Shown: positions 1-7,260, counted from the first letter of the stretch. The stretch: DNA of 13,715 nucleotides from JBEAUL01 sp041161475 (GCA_041161475.1 JBEAUL010000002.1:1-13715), one strand, 5' to 3'. Numbers and translations are program-made. The notes: a model not told the origin generated them from the sequence alone.

Positions 1-1690
1 AATCTAATACTAAGTTCGCATATACTTGATACCTTAAGGTATTATCGATCAAATTGACTGTTCCTTGTCCTTGTACTTCGTATTGAGGACTTAAGATGGT
101 TAAATCGTTATTACTGATTAATTGATCTTTTAACGTAATATTGGCGTTGAGCGTTTCGAATGGGGTGACAAAACCAGTGTTGCTGGTGGATTGCTCTTTC
201 CATTGCGCTAACTCTGTTTGTACATGGTTTCCAAAATCAGAAAAAGATTTTGCTTTAATAGAAGATAGCATTGATTTGACGGTTGTTTGTAAATGTTTCA
301 GCAAATATTCAAGATTGATGCCTCTTAGTTCACCATTGTGTAAGGATAATTCACTTTTACCAGACAAATTCTTTATCATTGACTCTGTCGTATTGCCGGC
401 TGTCATGAGTTGTGTTTTGAGACTGCCTTTGCCAGTTAATTTGTCAGGATGTCCAAAGGCTTTTAGTACGCTGTTAATGTCTAAATTAGGTGTCATTTGC
501 TCCACTAAGACCTGGGGCATCTCTTTGTTTAAATCTACCGTAATACTACCGCTATGCGCTGCTTCAAATAGCATGAGATGATAAGGGGCTAACTGCGCGA
601 TACCGCCATTTAGCTGAAGTTGCGTATCAAAATGAGGAATTAAAAAATGATTGATAAGGATATGCTCGGCTTGGACTTCCCCAGTGCCAGTCATTTTTTT
701 CCAATCCGCTGGATGGTTTAGATCATGTGTTAATTTGAACTTGGAAGCAATTTGTCCTTTATCAAGACGTATAGTTAAGTAATTAACGTCTAACGTAGGG
801 GATTGATAGTGGAAAGCGAGCTTAGCGTGTAAACTGTTAGGTAACTGTGGCGGATTATGTAACCAGCTATTTAACCATTCTGCTGTGTTAACGGTAGGTA
901 GTTCAAGTGTTGCAGAAATGCTGGGTTGATTATCGAAATGATCGATATTGACAGTACCATATAGGGTCGCTGGTGTACCTTCCTGGAGCTGTAATTTTAA
1001 GGTAATATCATCCAGTGATACATTTTTTTGTATTGGATTTAATTTCAATTCCGTATTTAATGCGATATTTGCTGATTGTTGATTTTCTAAATTGTTCAGA
1101 TGCATACTCAAGGTGACGGGTATTGCGTTTCCTAAAAGTGCTTTGTACAATTTTTCAGCGGATAAACTCAAATGTGTAAATTGTAAATGCTTTGCGTCTG
1201 GCTTATCTCTCCAATCGATATTGACATTACTGAGTTTTAAACCCCCAATCAGTACATTGAGCTTGGATTTTTTGTTATCGTTTGTTTCTTTTTGGCTCAA
1301 CTTGCTGAGTAAATCATCCCAGTTATTCGATTGTGCGCTTTGTCTTTCTAAAGCCAGCTGTACGTCTTGACAGTCTAAGCTAACAAACAGTTTACCCGTC
1401 ACCAGGCTAGAAAAATGTGGTTCAATCCACAATTTTTTAAAAGAAACAAAGTCACCTTCAAACCCATTTGGGTTGCTTAGGGTTGCACGTTGAATTTCGA
1501 GTGATAACCAAGGCCGCAAAGTCCACTTGATATCTCCAGCAATATTGAGCACTCTACCCGTATGTTGTTTAACTTGTTGACTTAAGGTGGCTTTGAAGTG
1601 GTTTAAATCGACAAATGTGACCATTGTGGCAATTCCTATCGCAACAATCAGCCCTAAACCAATCACTATTTTAAACAATTTTTTTAACAT
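1..1690 (-). CDS. asmA: AsmA-family outer-membrane assembly/lipid-transport-like protein, N-terminal 563 codons (C-terminus beyond window)
   Basis: On the minus strand an uninterrupted frame runs from ATG at 1690 to the left edge. It opens MLKKLFKIVIGLGLIVAIGI, a lysine-rich start plus one membrane anchor (about residues 6-26), as in AsmA proteins. Residues 44-77 hold the family's N-terminal hallmark: TGR, then IAGDIKW, RPWLSLEI and SNPNGF. Near the visible C-terminal part are a GKGSLKTQL segment and an HNGELRGINLEYLL segment, matching the repeated beta-strand region of AsmA. AsmA is an inner-membrane-anchored periplasmic protein of the TamB/AsmA/YhdP-like bridge-type family, linked in E. coli to outer-membrane protein assembly and LPS levels. 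E. coli AsmA has about 617 residues, so perhaps 50 or more are missing here. An AGGA element lies 9 bases before the ATG. The gene starts 34 bases after tRNA-Gly with no clear terminator between. Family membership is secure; orthology to asmA rather than a paralogue is less so. Confidence 0.88.
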   Translation of the reverse strand, partial: MLKKLFKIVIGLGLIVAIGIATMVTFVDLNHFKATLSQQVKQHTGRVLNIAGDIKWTLRPWLSLEIQRATLSNPNGFEGDFVSFKKLWIEPHFSSLVTGKLFVSLDCQDVQLALERQSAQSNNWDDLLSKLSQKETNDNKKSKLNVLIGGLKLSNVNIDWRDKPDAKHLQFTHLSLSAEKLYKALLGNAIPVTLSMHLNNLENQQSANIALNTELKLNPIQKNVSLDDITLKLQLQEGTPATLYGTVNIDHFDNQPSISATLELPTVNTAEWLNSWLHNPPQLPNSLHAKLAFHYQSPTLDVNYLTIRLDKGQIASKFKLTHDLNHPADWKKMTGTGEVQAEHILINHFLIPHFDTQLQLNGGIAQLAPYHLMLFEAAHSGSITVDLNKEMPQVLVEQMTPNLDINSVLKAFGHPDKLTGKGSLKTQLMTAGNTTESMIKNLSGKSELSLHNGELRGINLEYLLKHLQTTVKSMLSSIKAKSFSDFGNHVQTELAQWKEQSTSNTGFVTPFETLNANITLKDQLISNNDLTILSPQYEVQGQGTVNLIDNTLRYQVYANLVLD

Positions 1691-1724
1691 ACACGGCAAT
1701 CCTAACGAGTAAGTTGAGTTACTT

Positions 1725-1798
1725 TGGAGCGGGTGATGGGAATCGAACCCACGCTATCAGCTTGGGAAGCTGAAGTTCTACCATTGAACTACACCCGC
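1725..1798 (-). tRNA. glyU: tRNA-Gly (anticodon CCC)
   Basis: Read on the minus strand, this 74-base gene folds as a full cloverleaf. The acceptor stem is GCGGGTG with CACCCGC. The D arm is GTTC/GAAC around AATGGTA. The anticodon stem is TCAGC/GCTGA around the loop TTCCCAA, giving anticodon CCC, which reads GGG. The T arm is GTGGG/CCCAT around TTCGATT, with a G-T first pair. It ends in T plus an encoded CCA. The layout closely parallels E. coli glyU, the tRNA-Gly(CCC) gene. It has its own promoter at 1832-1860, and asmA lies 34 bases downstream. Confidence 0.97.
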
Positions 1799-1831
1799 AT
1801 AACGGCGTGTTAGCGCCATTTCTATCGCTCA

Positions 1832-1860
1832 ATTCTATCTGAAGATAGGGGTAATCACAA
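1832..1860 (-). promoter_or_regulatory. Sigma-70-type promoter for tRNA-Gly (and possibly asmA)
   Basis: On the minus strand, TTGTGA (1860-1855, 4/6 to the -35 consensus) is followed after 17 bases by TAGAAT (1837-1832, 5/6 to the -10 consensus). Transcription would start near 1825, leaving a leader of about 27 bases before the mature tRNA 5' end at 1798. The leader holds a GGCG/CGCC pairing. A perfect inverted repeat, CTATCT and AGATAG with two bases between (1835-1848), covers the start of the -10 box and part of the spacer. No footprint is implied; it is only seen. Confidence 0.6.
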
Positions 1861-1879
1861 CAAAATGGCTGATATTATC

Positions 1880-1898
1880 CAAACAGAGCAACTGTTTG
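1880..1898. repeat. Perfect 7-bp inverted repeat between the divergent tRNA-Gly and trmB promoters
   Basis: CAAACAG and CTGTTTG flank the 5-base centre AGCAA, a 19-bp element of the size of many regulator operators. It lies in the 58-bp gap between the leftward -35 box (1855-1860) and the rightward -35 box (1919-1924). No T-run follows on either strand at the right distance, so a terminator is unlikely. Flanking ATA/TAT bases could extend the pairing with one bulged C. Its function is unknown. Confidence 0.4.
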
Positions 1899-1918
1899 AT
1901 ATCAAAGCGTAAAAAAAT

Positions 1919-1947
1919 TTGAACCCCATACAGGGATATGTTATCTT
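1919..1947 (+). promoter_or_regulatory. Probable sigma-70 promoter of trmB
   Basis: TTGAAC (1919-1924) is followed after 17 bases by TATCTT (1942-1947), each 4/6 to consensus. TG at 1939-1940 placed one base before the -10 makes it an extended -10. Transcription would start near 1954, giving a leader of about 44 bases before the trmB ATG. The spacer and extended -10 offset the weak hexamers, but this is a pattern call only. Confidence 0.45.
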
Positions 1948-1960
1948 GATATTATTGTTT

Positions 1961-1972
1961 AGCCAGCTGGCT
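1961..1972 (+). promoter_or_regulatory. 12-bp palindrome followed by T5 in the trmB leader
   Basis: AGCCAGCTGGCT is a perfect palindrome and is followed at once by TTTT plus AG. As RNA it can form only a 4-bp AGCC/GGCT stem with a tetraloop, weaker than a usual intrinsic terminator. It sits 25 bases before the trmB start, inside the predicted leader. It could be a weak attenuator, a dimeric protein site, or chance. Confidence 0.25.
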
Positions 1973-1997
1973 TTTTAGTTTAAGCACTGTAAAAAAT

Positions 1998-2711
1998 ATG
2001 TTAGAAAAACAACCACATTTTCGAAAAATTAATAGTTTTGTCCGTCGCGAAGGACGACTAACCCAGGCACAAGTCCAAGCGTTATCAGAAAGTACGCATT
2101 TGTTAGATCTGAACACTTTAGGTAATAAACCCATTGACTGGACTGGTCTTTTTGGGTGGGAATCAAATAAGCATGTGCTTGAAATGGGGTTTGGAGATGG
2201 CGCTTCGTTGTTAGAAATGGCCCAGGTTGCGCCAGAGACACAGTTTATCGGCATAGAAGTATATCGTTCTGGGGTTGGAAACTTACTCAATAAAATTAAC
2301 AAGACTGGCCTTAATAATCTGAAGGTTATTATGGCGGATGCCGAGGAGGTGATAGAACCCTATATCGCAGTCAATAGCCTTGATGTCATTCAAGTATTTT
2401 TTCCCGATCCGTGGCATAAAAAAAGACATCATAAGCGTCGCTTGCTAGATCGCGAATTTGTTGAGGTACTGGTTCAAAAATTAAAAATAGGCGGTATTTT
2501 ACATGCCGCAACTGACTGGGCAGACTATGCAACGCAAATGTTAGCGGTTTTTTCCGCTCATCCTGCCTTGAAAAATGTAGCCACTCCCCCTAACCAGTTG
2601 ATAGACAGACCAATATATCGCCCCATAACAAAGTATGAAAAACGAGGCTTGCGTTTAGGGCATGCGATTGCAGATATTCAATTTTGTAAACTAAAGCACA
2701 TGATGCTTTAG
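1998..2711 (+). CDS. trmB: tRNA (guanine-N7-)-methyltransferase TrmB
   Basis: This 237-residue protein uses S-adenosylmethionine to methylate G46 in the variable loop of tRNAs (m7G46) in the cytoplasm. Its length matches E. coli TrmB (239). Visible family marks are INSFVRREGRLT near the N-terminus (residues 11-22), the SAM-binding loop LEMGFGDGASL (61-71), IGIEV (84-88), the signature FFPDPWHKKRHHKRR (134-148), ATDWADYATQML after it, and the C-terminal PITKYEKRGLRLGH with the tRNA-contacting basic residues. The ATG at 1998 has no good Shine-Dalgarno; the bases before it are A-rich (GTAAAAAAT). It is nevertheless the natural start, since the conserved region begins about 10 residues in. It sits divergent from a tRNA gene, which may be coincidence. 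Confidence 0.96.
   Translation: MLEKQPHFRKINSFVRREGRLTQAQVQALSESTHLLDLNTLGNKPIDWTGLFGWESNKHVLEMGFGDGASLLEMAQVAPETQFIGIEVYRSGVGNLLNKINKTGLNNLKVIMADAEEVIEPYIAVNSLDVIQVFFPDPWHKKRHHKRRLLDREFVEVLVQKLKIGGILHAATDWADYATQMLAVFSAHPALKNVATPPNQLIDRPIYRPITKYEKRGLRLGHAIADIQFCKLKHMML
2691..2711 (+). terminator. 8-bp hairpin ending on the trmB stop codon, possible weak terminator
   Basis: CTAAAGCA and TGCTTTAG form a perfect 8-bp stem around the loop CATGA. The second arm ends with the TAG stop codon of trmB. The T-run (TTTTT) comes only about 14 bases later, so this is not a textbook intrinsic terminator. It could instead stabilise the mRNA 3' end. Confidence 0.35.
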
Positions 2712-2776
2712 CCATTAATAATACACTTTTTATCTTCCCACTATTATTTCGTCGGTAGGGCTTATTCCTAACGTCA

Positions 2777-2815
2777 TGCTATACCTTAAAAGAACCAGCT
2801 AACCTGTTGAGGTAT
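2777..2815 (+). promoter_or_regulatory. Extended -10-like element and inverted repeat covering the permease ribosome binding site
   Basis: TGCTATACC (2777-2785) resembles an extended -10 (hexamer 4/6) with no good -35. ATACCT (2781-2786) is the inverted complement of AGGTAT (2810-2815), and that second arm contains the GAGG ribosome binding site of the permease. A nearer ACCT (2802-2805) could also pair with the same AGGT. This may be a dyad operator or weak sequestration of the ribosome site; both are inference. Confidence 0.22.
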
Positions 2816-2823
2816 CGATCTCT

Positions 2824-4650
2824 ATGCAACTGCATACCTTTGGACTAACCTTAGACATGATTTTAGTGATAGGTATATTACTCTTTACTACGGTTTTATC
2901 GCTATCAAGTTTTATTCGAATTGATGTGGTTGCAGTTTTGGTTCTATTGGTGCTTGGGGTTACCCAATTATTACCACCCGATTTACTTTTTTCAGGGTTT
3001 TCTAGTGAGGCAGTGATTGCCCTTATTGCCACGATGATTATCGGTGCTGGTTTAGAAAAAGCAGGTATGGCAATTAAGCTATCTCGCTGGATATTACGTT
3101 TAGGGCATGAGCATCCCAAAGAAATTAGCCGTGTTTTAATGATTGTTTCGGGTGTATTAGCAGGTTTTATACGCAGTTTAAATACCATTGCGTTGTTGTT
3201 GCCTGTTGTTTCTCGTATCTCACTTCGTGTTGGTATTCCAAAATCGAGTTTGTTAATGCCGATTGGATTTTGTGCCATGCTTGGCAGTTCTTTAACGATG
3301 ATTGGTTCTGGTCCCCTTATTGTATTAAATGGATTATTACAAAATGAAAATTTACCGGTTCCTTTGTCACCTTTTCATGTATTTGCTGTTTTTCCGATAG
3401 GATTTATTCAGTTGTTAATCGGAATCTTATTTTTTATTTTTATAGGATACCGCTTGTTACCGAAAGTAGAAGAGAAAAATTTTCAAGCAACAACCAAGCA
3501 ACACTTTTTAAGAATCTATGGAAAAGCAACCGATATTTTTGAATTAAGGATGCTGTCAAACAGTGATTTGGTGAATCAAACCTTAAGTAAAATCGAAACC
3601 TTAATAGACGATTCTTCGAGTGTCTTGGCAGTGAGGCAAGGAAAAGAAACCTACTTTCCACCCTTAAGAAGTATGGTATTGCAAGAAAGTGCGCTCATCG
3701 CCATTATGGGACATAAAGAAATTATTATGCAGTTTGCAGAAGCGCATGGATTTAAAGTTGCTCAAAAGCTAAATTTTTTCTCCGAGTTACTTCATCCAGT
3801 ACGATCGGGGCTCTGTGAAGCCGTTATTCCTCCCAGTTCTCAATTAATTGGTAAGGATTTGGGAGATTTGCATATGAGACGTATGCATCATGTCCAGGTA
3901 TTGTCTGTCTACAGAGACAATGTCTTATATCGGGGAGAAAAATTACGAAAATTAGTACTTCACTCAGGAGATACCTTAGGGATGTACTGTGATTGGGAGA
4001 CCCTAGAAGCTTTTCATAAAAACCCTGATTTTGCTGTTTTGACAACGGCTTATCCAAAAGAAGAATTAAGACCGCAAAAAATTTACTATGCAAGCTTTAG
4101 CTTTATAACGGCTATGTTGTTGATTTTTTTCGGTATGCCTATTTCGGTCGGTTTGCTGTTGGGTGCTGTTTGTATGGTTGCCTTTAAAGTGTTAACGGTT
4201 GATGAAGCATATCAATCGGTGAGTTGGAGTACCGTTTTTTTGGTTGCGGGTTTAATTCCCCTTGGGATTGTGATGAAACAAACGCATACGGTAGAGTGGT
4301 TGACCCAACATATGGGTATTTTTAAAGAGGGTGTCCCCGTGATTGCCATTCAATCTGCGTTGGCTTTATTATCGATGGGATTGGCCTTTGTTATTTCAAA
4401 TGTAGGGGCAACGGTTGTGTTGGTCCCGATTGCGGTTGATATTGCCCTTAAAGTAGGCGCCGATCCAAAATTATTTGCTTTGACTGTTGCGTTGGCAGCG
4501 TCGAATACCTTTGTTTTTCCGACAAATCAGGTAAACGCACTTATCGCAGGACCAGGTGGGTACCAGGTAAAAGATTTTGTTAGGGTGGGAGGGATAGTAA
4601 GTATACTGTATTTATTATCAGTTACAATACTGCTGAATTACCTATTGTAG
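2824..4650 (+). CDS. SLC13/DASS-type anion permease with central TrkA_C (RCK_C) domains
   Basis: This 608-residue inner-membrane protein has the two-half layout of the ion transporter superfamily. Hydrophobic segments lie at about 12-50, 62-80, 102-130, 141-171 and 184-212. A soluble stretch of about 200 residues follows (215-410), fitting two TrkA_C domains, and then the second membrane half (422-485, 505-540, 550-608). Family-like motifs are SLNTIALLLPVV (118-129), GSSLTMIGSGPL (154-165), SNVGATVVLVPIA (525-537) and FVFPTNQVNALIAGPGGY (563-580) followed by DFVRVGG. Related proteins carry sodium-coupled dicarboxylate, sulfate or similar anions; the substrate cannot be read here. The TrkA_C regions probably sense a cytoplasmic ligand. 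The ATG at 2824 has GAGG 11 bases upstream; an ATG codon at residue 12 is a less likely start. It stands 112 bases after trmB. Confidence 0.82.
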   Translation: MQLHTFGLTLDMILVIGILLFTTVLSLSSFIRIDVVAVLVLLVLGVTQLLPPDLLFSGFSSEAVIALIATMIIGAGLEKAGMAIKLSRWILRLGHEHPKEISRVLMIVSGVLAGFIRSLNTIALLLPVVSRISLRVGIPKSSLLMPIGFCAMLGSSLTMIGSGPLIVLNGLLQNENLPVPLSPFHVFAVFPIGFIQLLIGILFFIFIGYRLLPKVEEKNFQATTKQHFLRIYGKATDIFELRMLSNSDLVNQTLSKIETLIDDSSSVLAVRQGKETYFPPLRSMVLQESALIAIMGHKEIIMQFAEAHGFKVAQKLNFFSELLHPVRSGLCEAVIPPSSQLIGKDLGDLHMRRMHHVQVLSVYRDNVLYRGEKLRKLVLHSGDTLGMYCDWETLEAFHKNPDFAVLTTAYPKEELRPQKIYYASFSFITAMLLIFFGMPISVGLLLGAVCMVAFKVLTVDEAYQSVSWSTVFLVAGLIPLGIVMKQTHTVEWLTQHMGIFKEGVPVIAIQSALALLSMGLAFVISNVGATVVLVPIAVDIALKVGADPKLFALTVALAASNTFVFPTNQVNALIAGPGGYQVKDFVRVGGIVSILYLLSVTILLNYLL

Positions 4651-4659
4651 TGGCTATCT

Positions 4660-4746
4660 ATGCTAGAGCAAAGCATGCTAAAATCATGTGCAAGCCTTTG
4701 TAATTAAGGCATTAAAAATACCCTGATGTTCTGAAGCATTATGCTT
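4660..4746. promoter_or_regulatory. Repeated ATGCTA / AAGCAT elements upstream of the MFS gene
   Basis: ATGCTA occurs at 4660-4665 and again at 4675-4680, 15 bp apart. AGCATGCT (4672-4679) is itself palindromic. A third element, AAGCAT-T-ATGCTT (4734-4746), is a 13-bp palindrome next to the MFS start region. The same half-site repeated three times in an intergenic stretch of about 120 bases looks like an operator for a dimeric regulator, as is common upstream of drug exporters. No clear -35/-10 pair was found here, and no local regulator gene is present. Confidence 0.3.
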
Positions 4747-4770
4747 TTCCGTTACACACGAGTTGCCCAT

Positions 4771-6000
4771 ATGAACACTTGGAAAAAAAATATTAGATTT
4801 TTCGTTGTATTGTTGATTTGTATTTTAGCCGGTGCAGAAGTAGATATTTTTGTGCCGAGTTTTCCTGAATTACAAAAAACATTTTCCTTAAGTCCTGCGA
4901 TGGTTCAATTAACTGTCAGTGTTAATTTTTTAGCCTATTGTATTTGTTCCTTATTTGCGGGTTCTATGGGAGATAGATTTAACAGACGCACAGTTATGTT
5001 AGTGAGTTTAGCCATTTTTGTTTTTGGTAGCGCGGCTTGTGTGTTTGCAACAGATTATTTTACCTTGGTATTTGGACGTTTGTTGCAAGGTGTTGGTATG
5101 GCAGGGCCAGCCGTTTTGGGAATGCTGTTGGTCTTGGATGATTGTGCACCAGAAAAGCGTGCGGGAACCATGGGCATTTTTAATGGATTGGTTACTTTGT
5201 CTATGGCATTTGCACCGGTGCTAGGTAGTTACATAAACTTGCATTTTGGATGGCGAGGTAATTTTTGGGTCTTATTTTTACTCAGTGCATGTTCTTTGAT
5301 AGGTGGATATTTTACTATTTTAGATAAAAAAGGTGATCCATCGGTTGTTTTATCTCCCATGGCTTATAAGCCTTTAATACGCTCTCGAGAATTAATGATC
5401 TGTATTTTAGGCATGAGTTTTTTATCCATGACATATTGGTTATTTATTGCGATGGCGCCTATTTTGTACATGGATAATTTAGGTGTTCCTTTGTCCCAAT
5501 TTGGTTTTTACCAAGGAGCCATGTGTGGGGTATTCTCTGTGGTAAGTTTGTTTAGTCCCAGTATTTTAGCCATTTGGGGTCAACGAAAAATGTTGAATCT
5601 CGGCATATTATTGTGTGCCATGGGTGGCGCATTGTTTTTGATATTGAGTCTTTTTGTACCAGATAATCCTTTGTATATTACCGGGGCAATGTTACTCTTT
5701 TCTATAGGCGCCGTTTTTCCCTGTAATATTATCTACCCTATTTCATTAGAGATATTGCCTAAAAGCAGTGGTCGTTCCGCCGCATTGATGAATAGTATTC
5801 GCTTATTATTGACAGCAGGTGCTGTACAGGGCGTAGGTATTTTTTATGATGGTAGTTTTTTTCCAATTGGTATTACCCAGTTCTGCAGCATGTTTATTGG
5901 CGTATTTTTAATTGCTTGGACAATGCGCATTGTTAAAATTCAAGATGCTCAGGATACCGTTTCAGCGCTTGAGTCACCCAATATTCATGCAGCACTATAA
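4771..6000 (+). CDS. MFS exporter, Bcr/CflA-like DHA1 (12-TM drug:H+ antiporter) family
   Basis: This protein has 409 residues from ATG 4771; an in-frame ATG at 4741 would add 10. Neither has a strong ribosome site. I prefer 4771 because MNTWKKNIRF puts basic residues directly before the first membrane helix. Family marks are the acidic residue in TM1 followed by FVPSFPEL (D25), motif A as GSMGDRFNRRTVML (64-77), motif B as GRLLQGVGMAG (102-112), and motif C-like APVLGSYINLHFGWR (148-162), which marks exporters. About 12 hydrophobic segments can be followed to residue 390. Family members expel small toxic compounds, drugs, peptides or metabolites using the proton gradient. The substrate is not inferable. 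Its end overlaps the convergent hemW by 6 bases. Confidence 0.85.
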   Translation: MNTWKKNIRFFVVLLICILAGAEVDIFVPSFPELQKTFSLSPAMVQLTVSVNFLAYCICSLFAGSMGDRFNRRTVMLVSLAIFVFGSAACVFATDYFTLVFGRLLQGVGMAGPAVLGMLLVLDDCAPEKRAGTMGIFNGLVTLSMAFAPVLGSYINLHFGWRGNFWVLFLLSACSLIGGYFTILDKKGDPSVVLSPMAYKPLIRSRELMICILGMSFLSMTYWLFIAMAPILYMDNLGVPLSQFGFYQGAMCGVFSVVSLFSPSILAIWGQRKMLNLGILLCAMGGALFLILSLFVPDNPLYITGAMLLFSIGAVFPCNIIYPISLEILPKSSGRSAALMNSIRLLLTAGAVQGVGIFYDGSFFPIGITQFCSMFIGVFLIAWTMRIVKIQDAQDTVSALESPNIHAAL

Positions 6001-7164
6001 AAATTCAAGCGTCAATTCATTCAAAAATTTCTGGCCTAGTAAAGTGGGTTTTAAGACAGATAAATGGTTTTCAAGCAATCCTTTTGCAACCAGTGTTGCT
6101 ATTTTATGTTCGACGGTGACATCATTGAGCGTTAAAAAAGTGCGCTCTACAAACCAATTTTTTTGAAAACCTCCCGTTAAACGTAAGGCATTTAACATAA
6201 ATTCAAAGCGTTGCTCTTGTTTACATACAAAGTGTTGTTTCATGATTTTATCTGTTGCATTCATGTATGCTTTAGGATGCGGGTGTTTTTGTTGTCGTGA
6301 AATGGTTTTTGATTCTAAATCAGTAAATTTTCCATGGGCGCCAGCACCTATACCAATGTAATCCCCAAACTGCCAGTAATTCAGATTATGCACGCAACGA
6401 TGTGCTGGTTTTGCATAAGCAGACACTTCGTATTGTGCTAATCCATGGTGATTTAGAATATCTGTCCCGGCAGTTTGTATTGCAAAGACAGTGTCTTCAT
6501 TTGGCAATGGTGGCGGTTGACGATAAAATGGCGTATTAGGTTCGAGCGTTAAATGATACCAAGACAAATGAGGTAAACCAAAAGACAAAGCCTCTTGTAA
6601 ATCAAGCATTGCTTCTGCTACGGTTTGTTCAGGTAGACCATACATGATATCTAGATTGACATTATCAAATCCTGCCGCAATCACCTGTTTAATTGCGGTG
6701 CGCAATTCATCTCCTGAATGAATACGGCCTAAGCGTTTTAATTTATCGTTTTGAAAACTTTGGGCTCCAATAGATATTCGGTTGATTCCGGCCTTGCGAT
6801 AATCGGGAAAATGATGGTGTTCTACCGTTCCTGGATTTGTTTCTAGGGTAATTTCAATATCTGGAGAAAAAGCAATGTTGCGATGAATGCCAGAGAGTAT
6901 TTGTTCAATCGCCTTTGGAGAAAAAAGGCTGGGTGTTCCCCCACCAAAAAAAATAGAGCCTAGTGGGCGTTGTTGTGTTTGAACAAGACTGTTATCTAAA
7001 TCCAGTAACAAGGCTTCGATGTATTCAGACTCAGGGAGCGTGTCCGCCTTCATGCCGTGGGAGTTAAAATCGCAATAAGGACACTTACGCACGCACCAAG
7101 GTATGTGCACATACAATGATAATGGAATAGAATTTTTTGTTTGCTCAGCTTTCATCAAGCCCAT
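5995..7164 (-). CDS. hemW: HemW, radical SAM heme chaperone (older name: oxygen-independent coproporphyrinogen III oxidase-like)
   Basis: This 389-residue cytoplasmic protein opens with SLYVHIPWCVRKCPYCDFNS (about 16-35). That places the CxxxCxxC radical SAM cysteines at 24, 28 and 31, with the CPYCDFNSH sequence typical of HemW. GGGTPSL follows, then ETNPGTVE, GINRISIGAQSF, HLSWYHLTLEPNTPF, NLNYWQFGDYIGIGAGAHGK and the C-terminal winged-helix-like region. E. coli HemW is nearly the same length and aligns throughout by eye. HemW binds heme and a 4Fe-4S cluster and inserts heme into target hemoproteins; it lacks true coproporphyrinogen oxidase activity. The start at 7164 has AAGG 4 bases upstream; a second ATG three codons in (7155) is possible. 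It is divergent from pilT and ends with TAG inside the convergent MFS gene. Confidence 0.95.
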   Translation of the reverse strand: MGLMKAEQTKNSIPLSLYVHIPWCVRKCPYCDFNSHGMKADTLPESEYIEALLLDLDNSLVQTQQRPLGSIFFGGGTPSLFSPKAIEQILSGIHRNIAFSPDIEITLETNPGTVEHHHFPDYRKAGINRISIGAQSFQNDKLKRLGRIHSGDELRTAIKQVIAAGFDNVNLDIMYGLPEQTVAEAMLDLQEALSFGLPHLSWYHLTLEPNTPFYRQPPPLPNEDTVFAIQTAGTDILNHHGLAQYEVSAYAKPAHRCVHNLNYWQFGDYIGIGAGAHGKFTDLESKTISRQQKHPHPKAYMNATDKIMKQHFVCKQEQRFEFMLNALRLTGGFQKNWFVERTFLTLNDVTVEHKIATLVAKGLLENHLSVLKPTLLGQKFLNELTLEFL

Positions 7165-7260
7165 TATACCTTATATTGATGGTAGGTCGGTAAGATTTTA
7201 TCAGTGTAATAGTCTACGCTAATAAGATGAGTCTGCTGAATACTAAAGGGGTTTTTGACT

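Noticed and set aside
141..581. Plus-strand reading frame of 146 codons
   Set aside because: It lies wholly within the minus-strand AsmA frame, which has continuous family-like sequence over the same bases; composition and lack of motifs mark it as a shadow.
1865..1912. 15-codon plus-strand frame starting MADIIQTEQL, possible leader peptide
   Set aside because: It lies upstream of the predicted trmB promoter, has no plus-strand promoter of its own, and its AGGGG is 12 bases from the ATG. The hairpin at 1880-1898 explains the ordered sequence better.
7163..7191. TATAAT overlapping the hemW start codon, suggesting a leaderless hemW transcript from ATG 7155
   Set aside because: No acceptable -35 or TG extension accompanies it, and AAGG before the first ATG already supplies a ribosome site.
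7165..7260. Search for paired -35/-10 boxes between hemW and pilT
   Set aside because: TGTAAT (7205-7210) and TAAGAT (7223-7228) resemble -10 boxes, but neither has a -35 at 16-18 bases; promoters must be here but cannot be placed.
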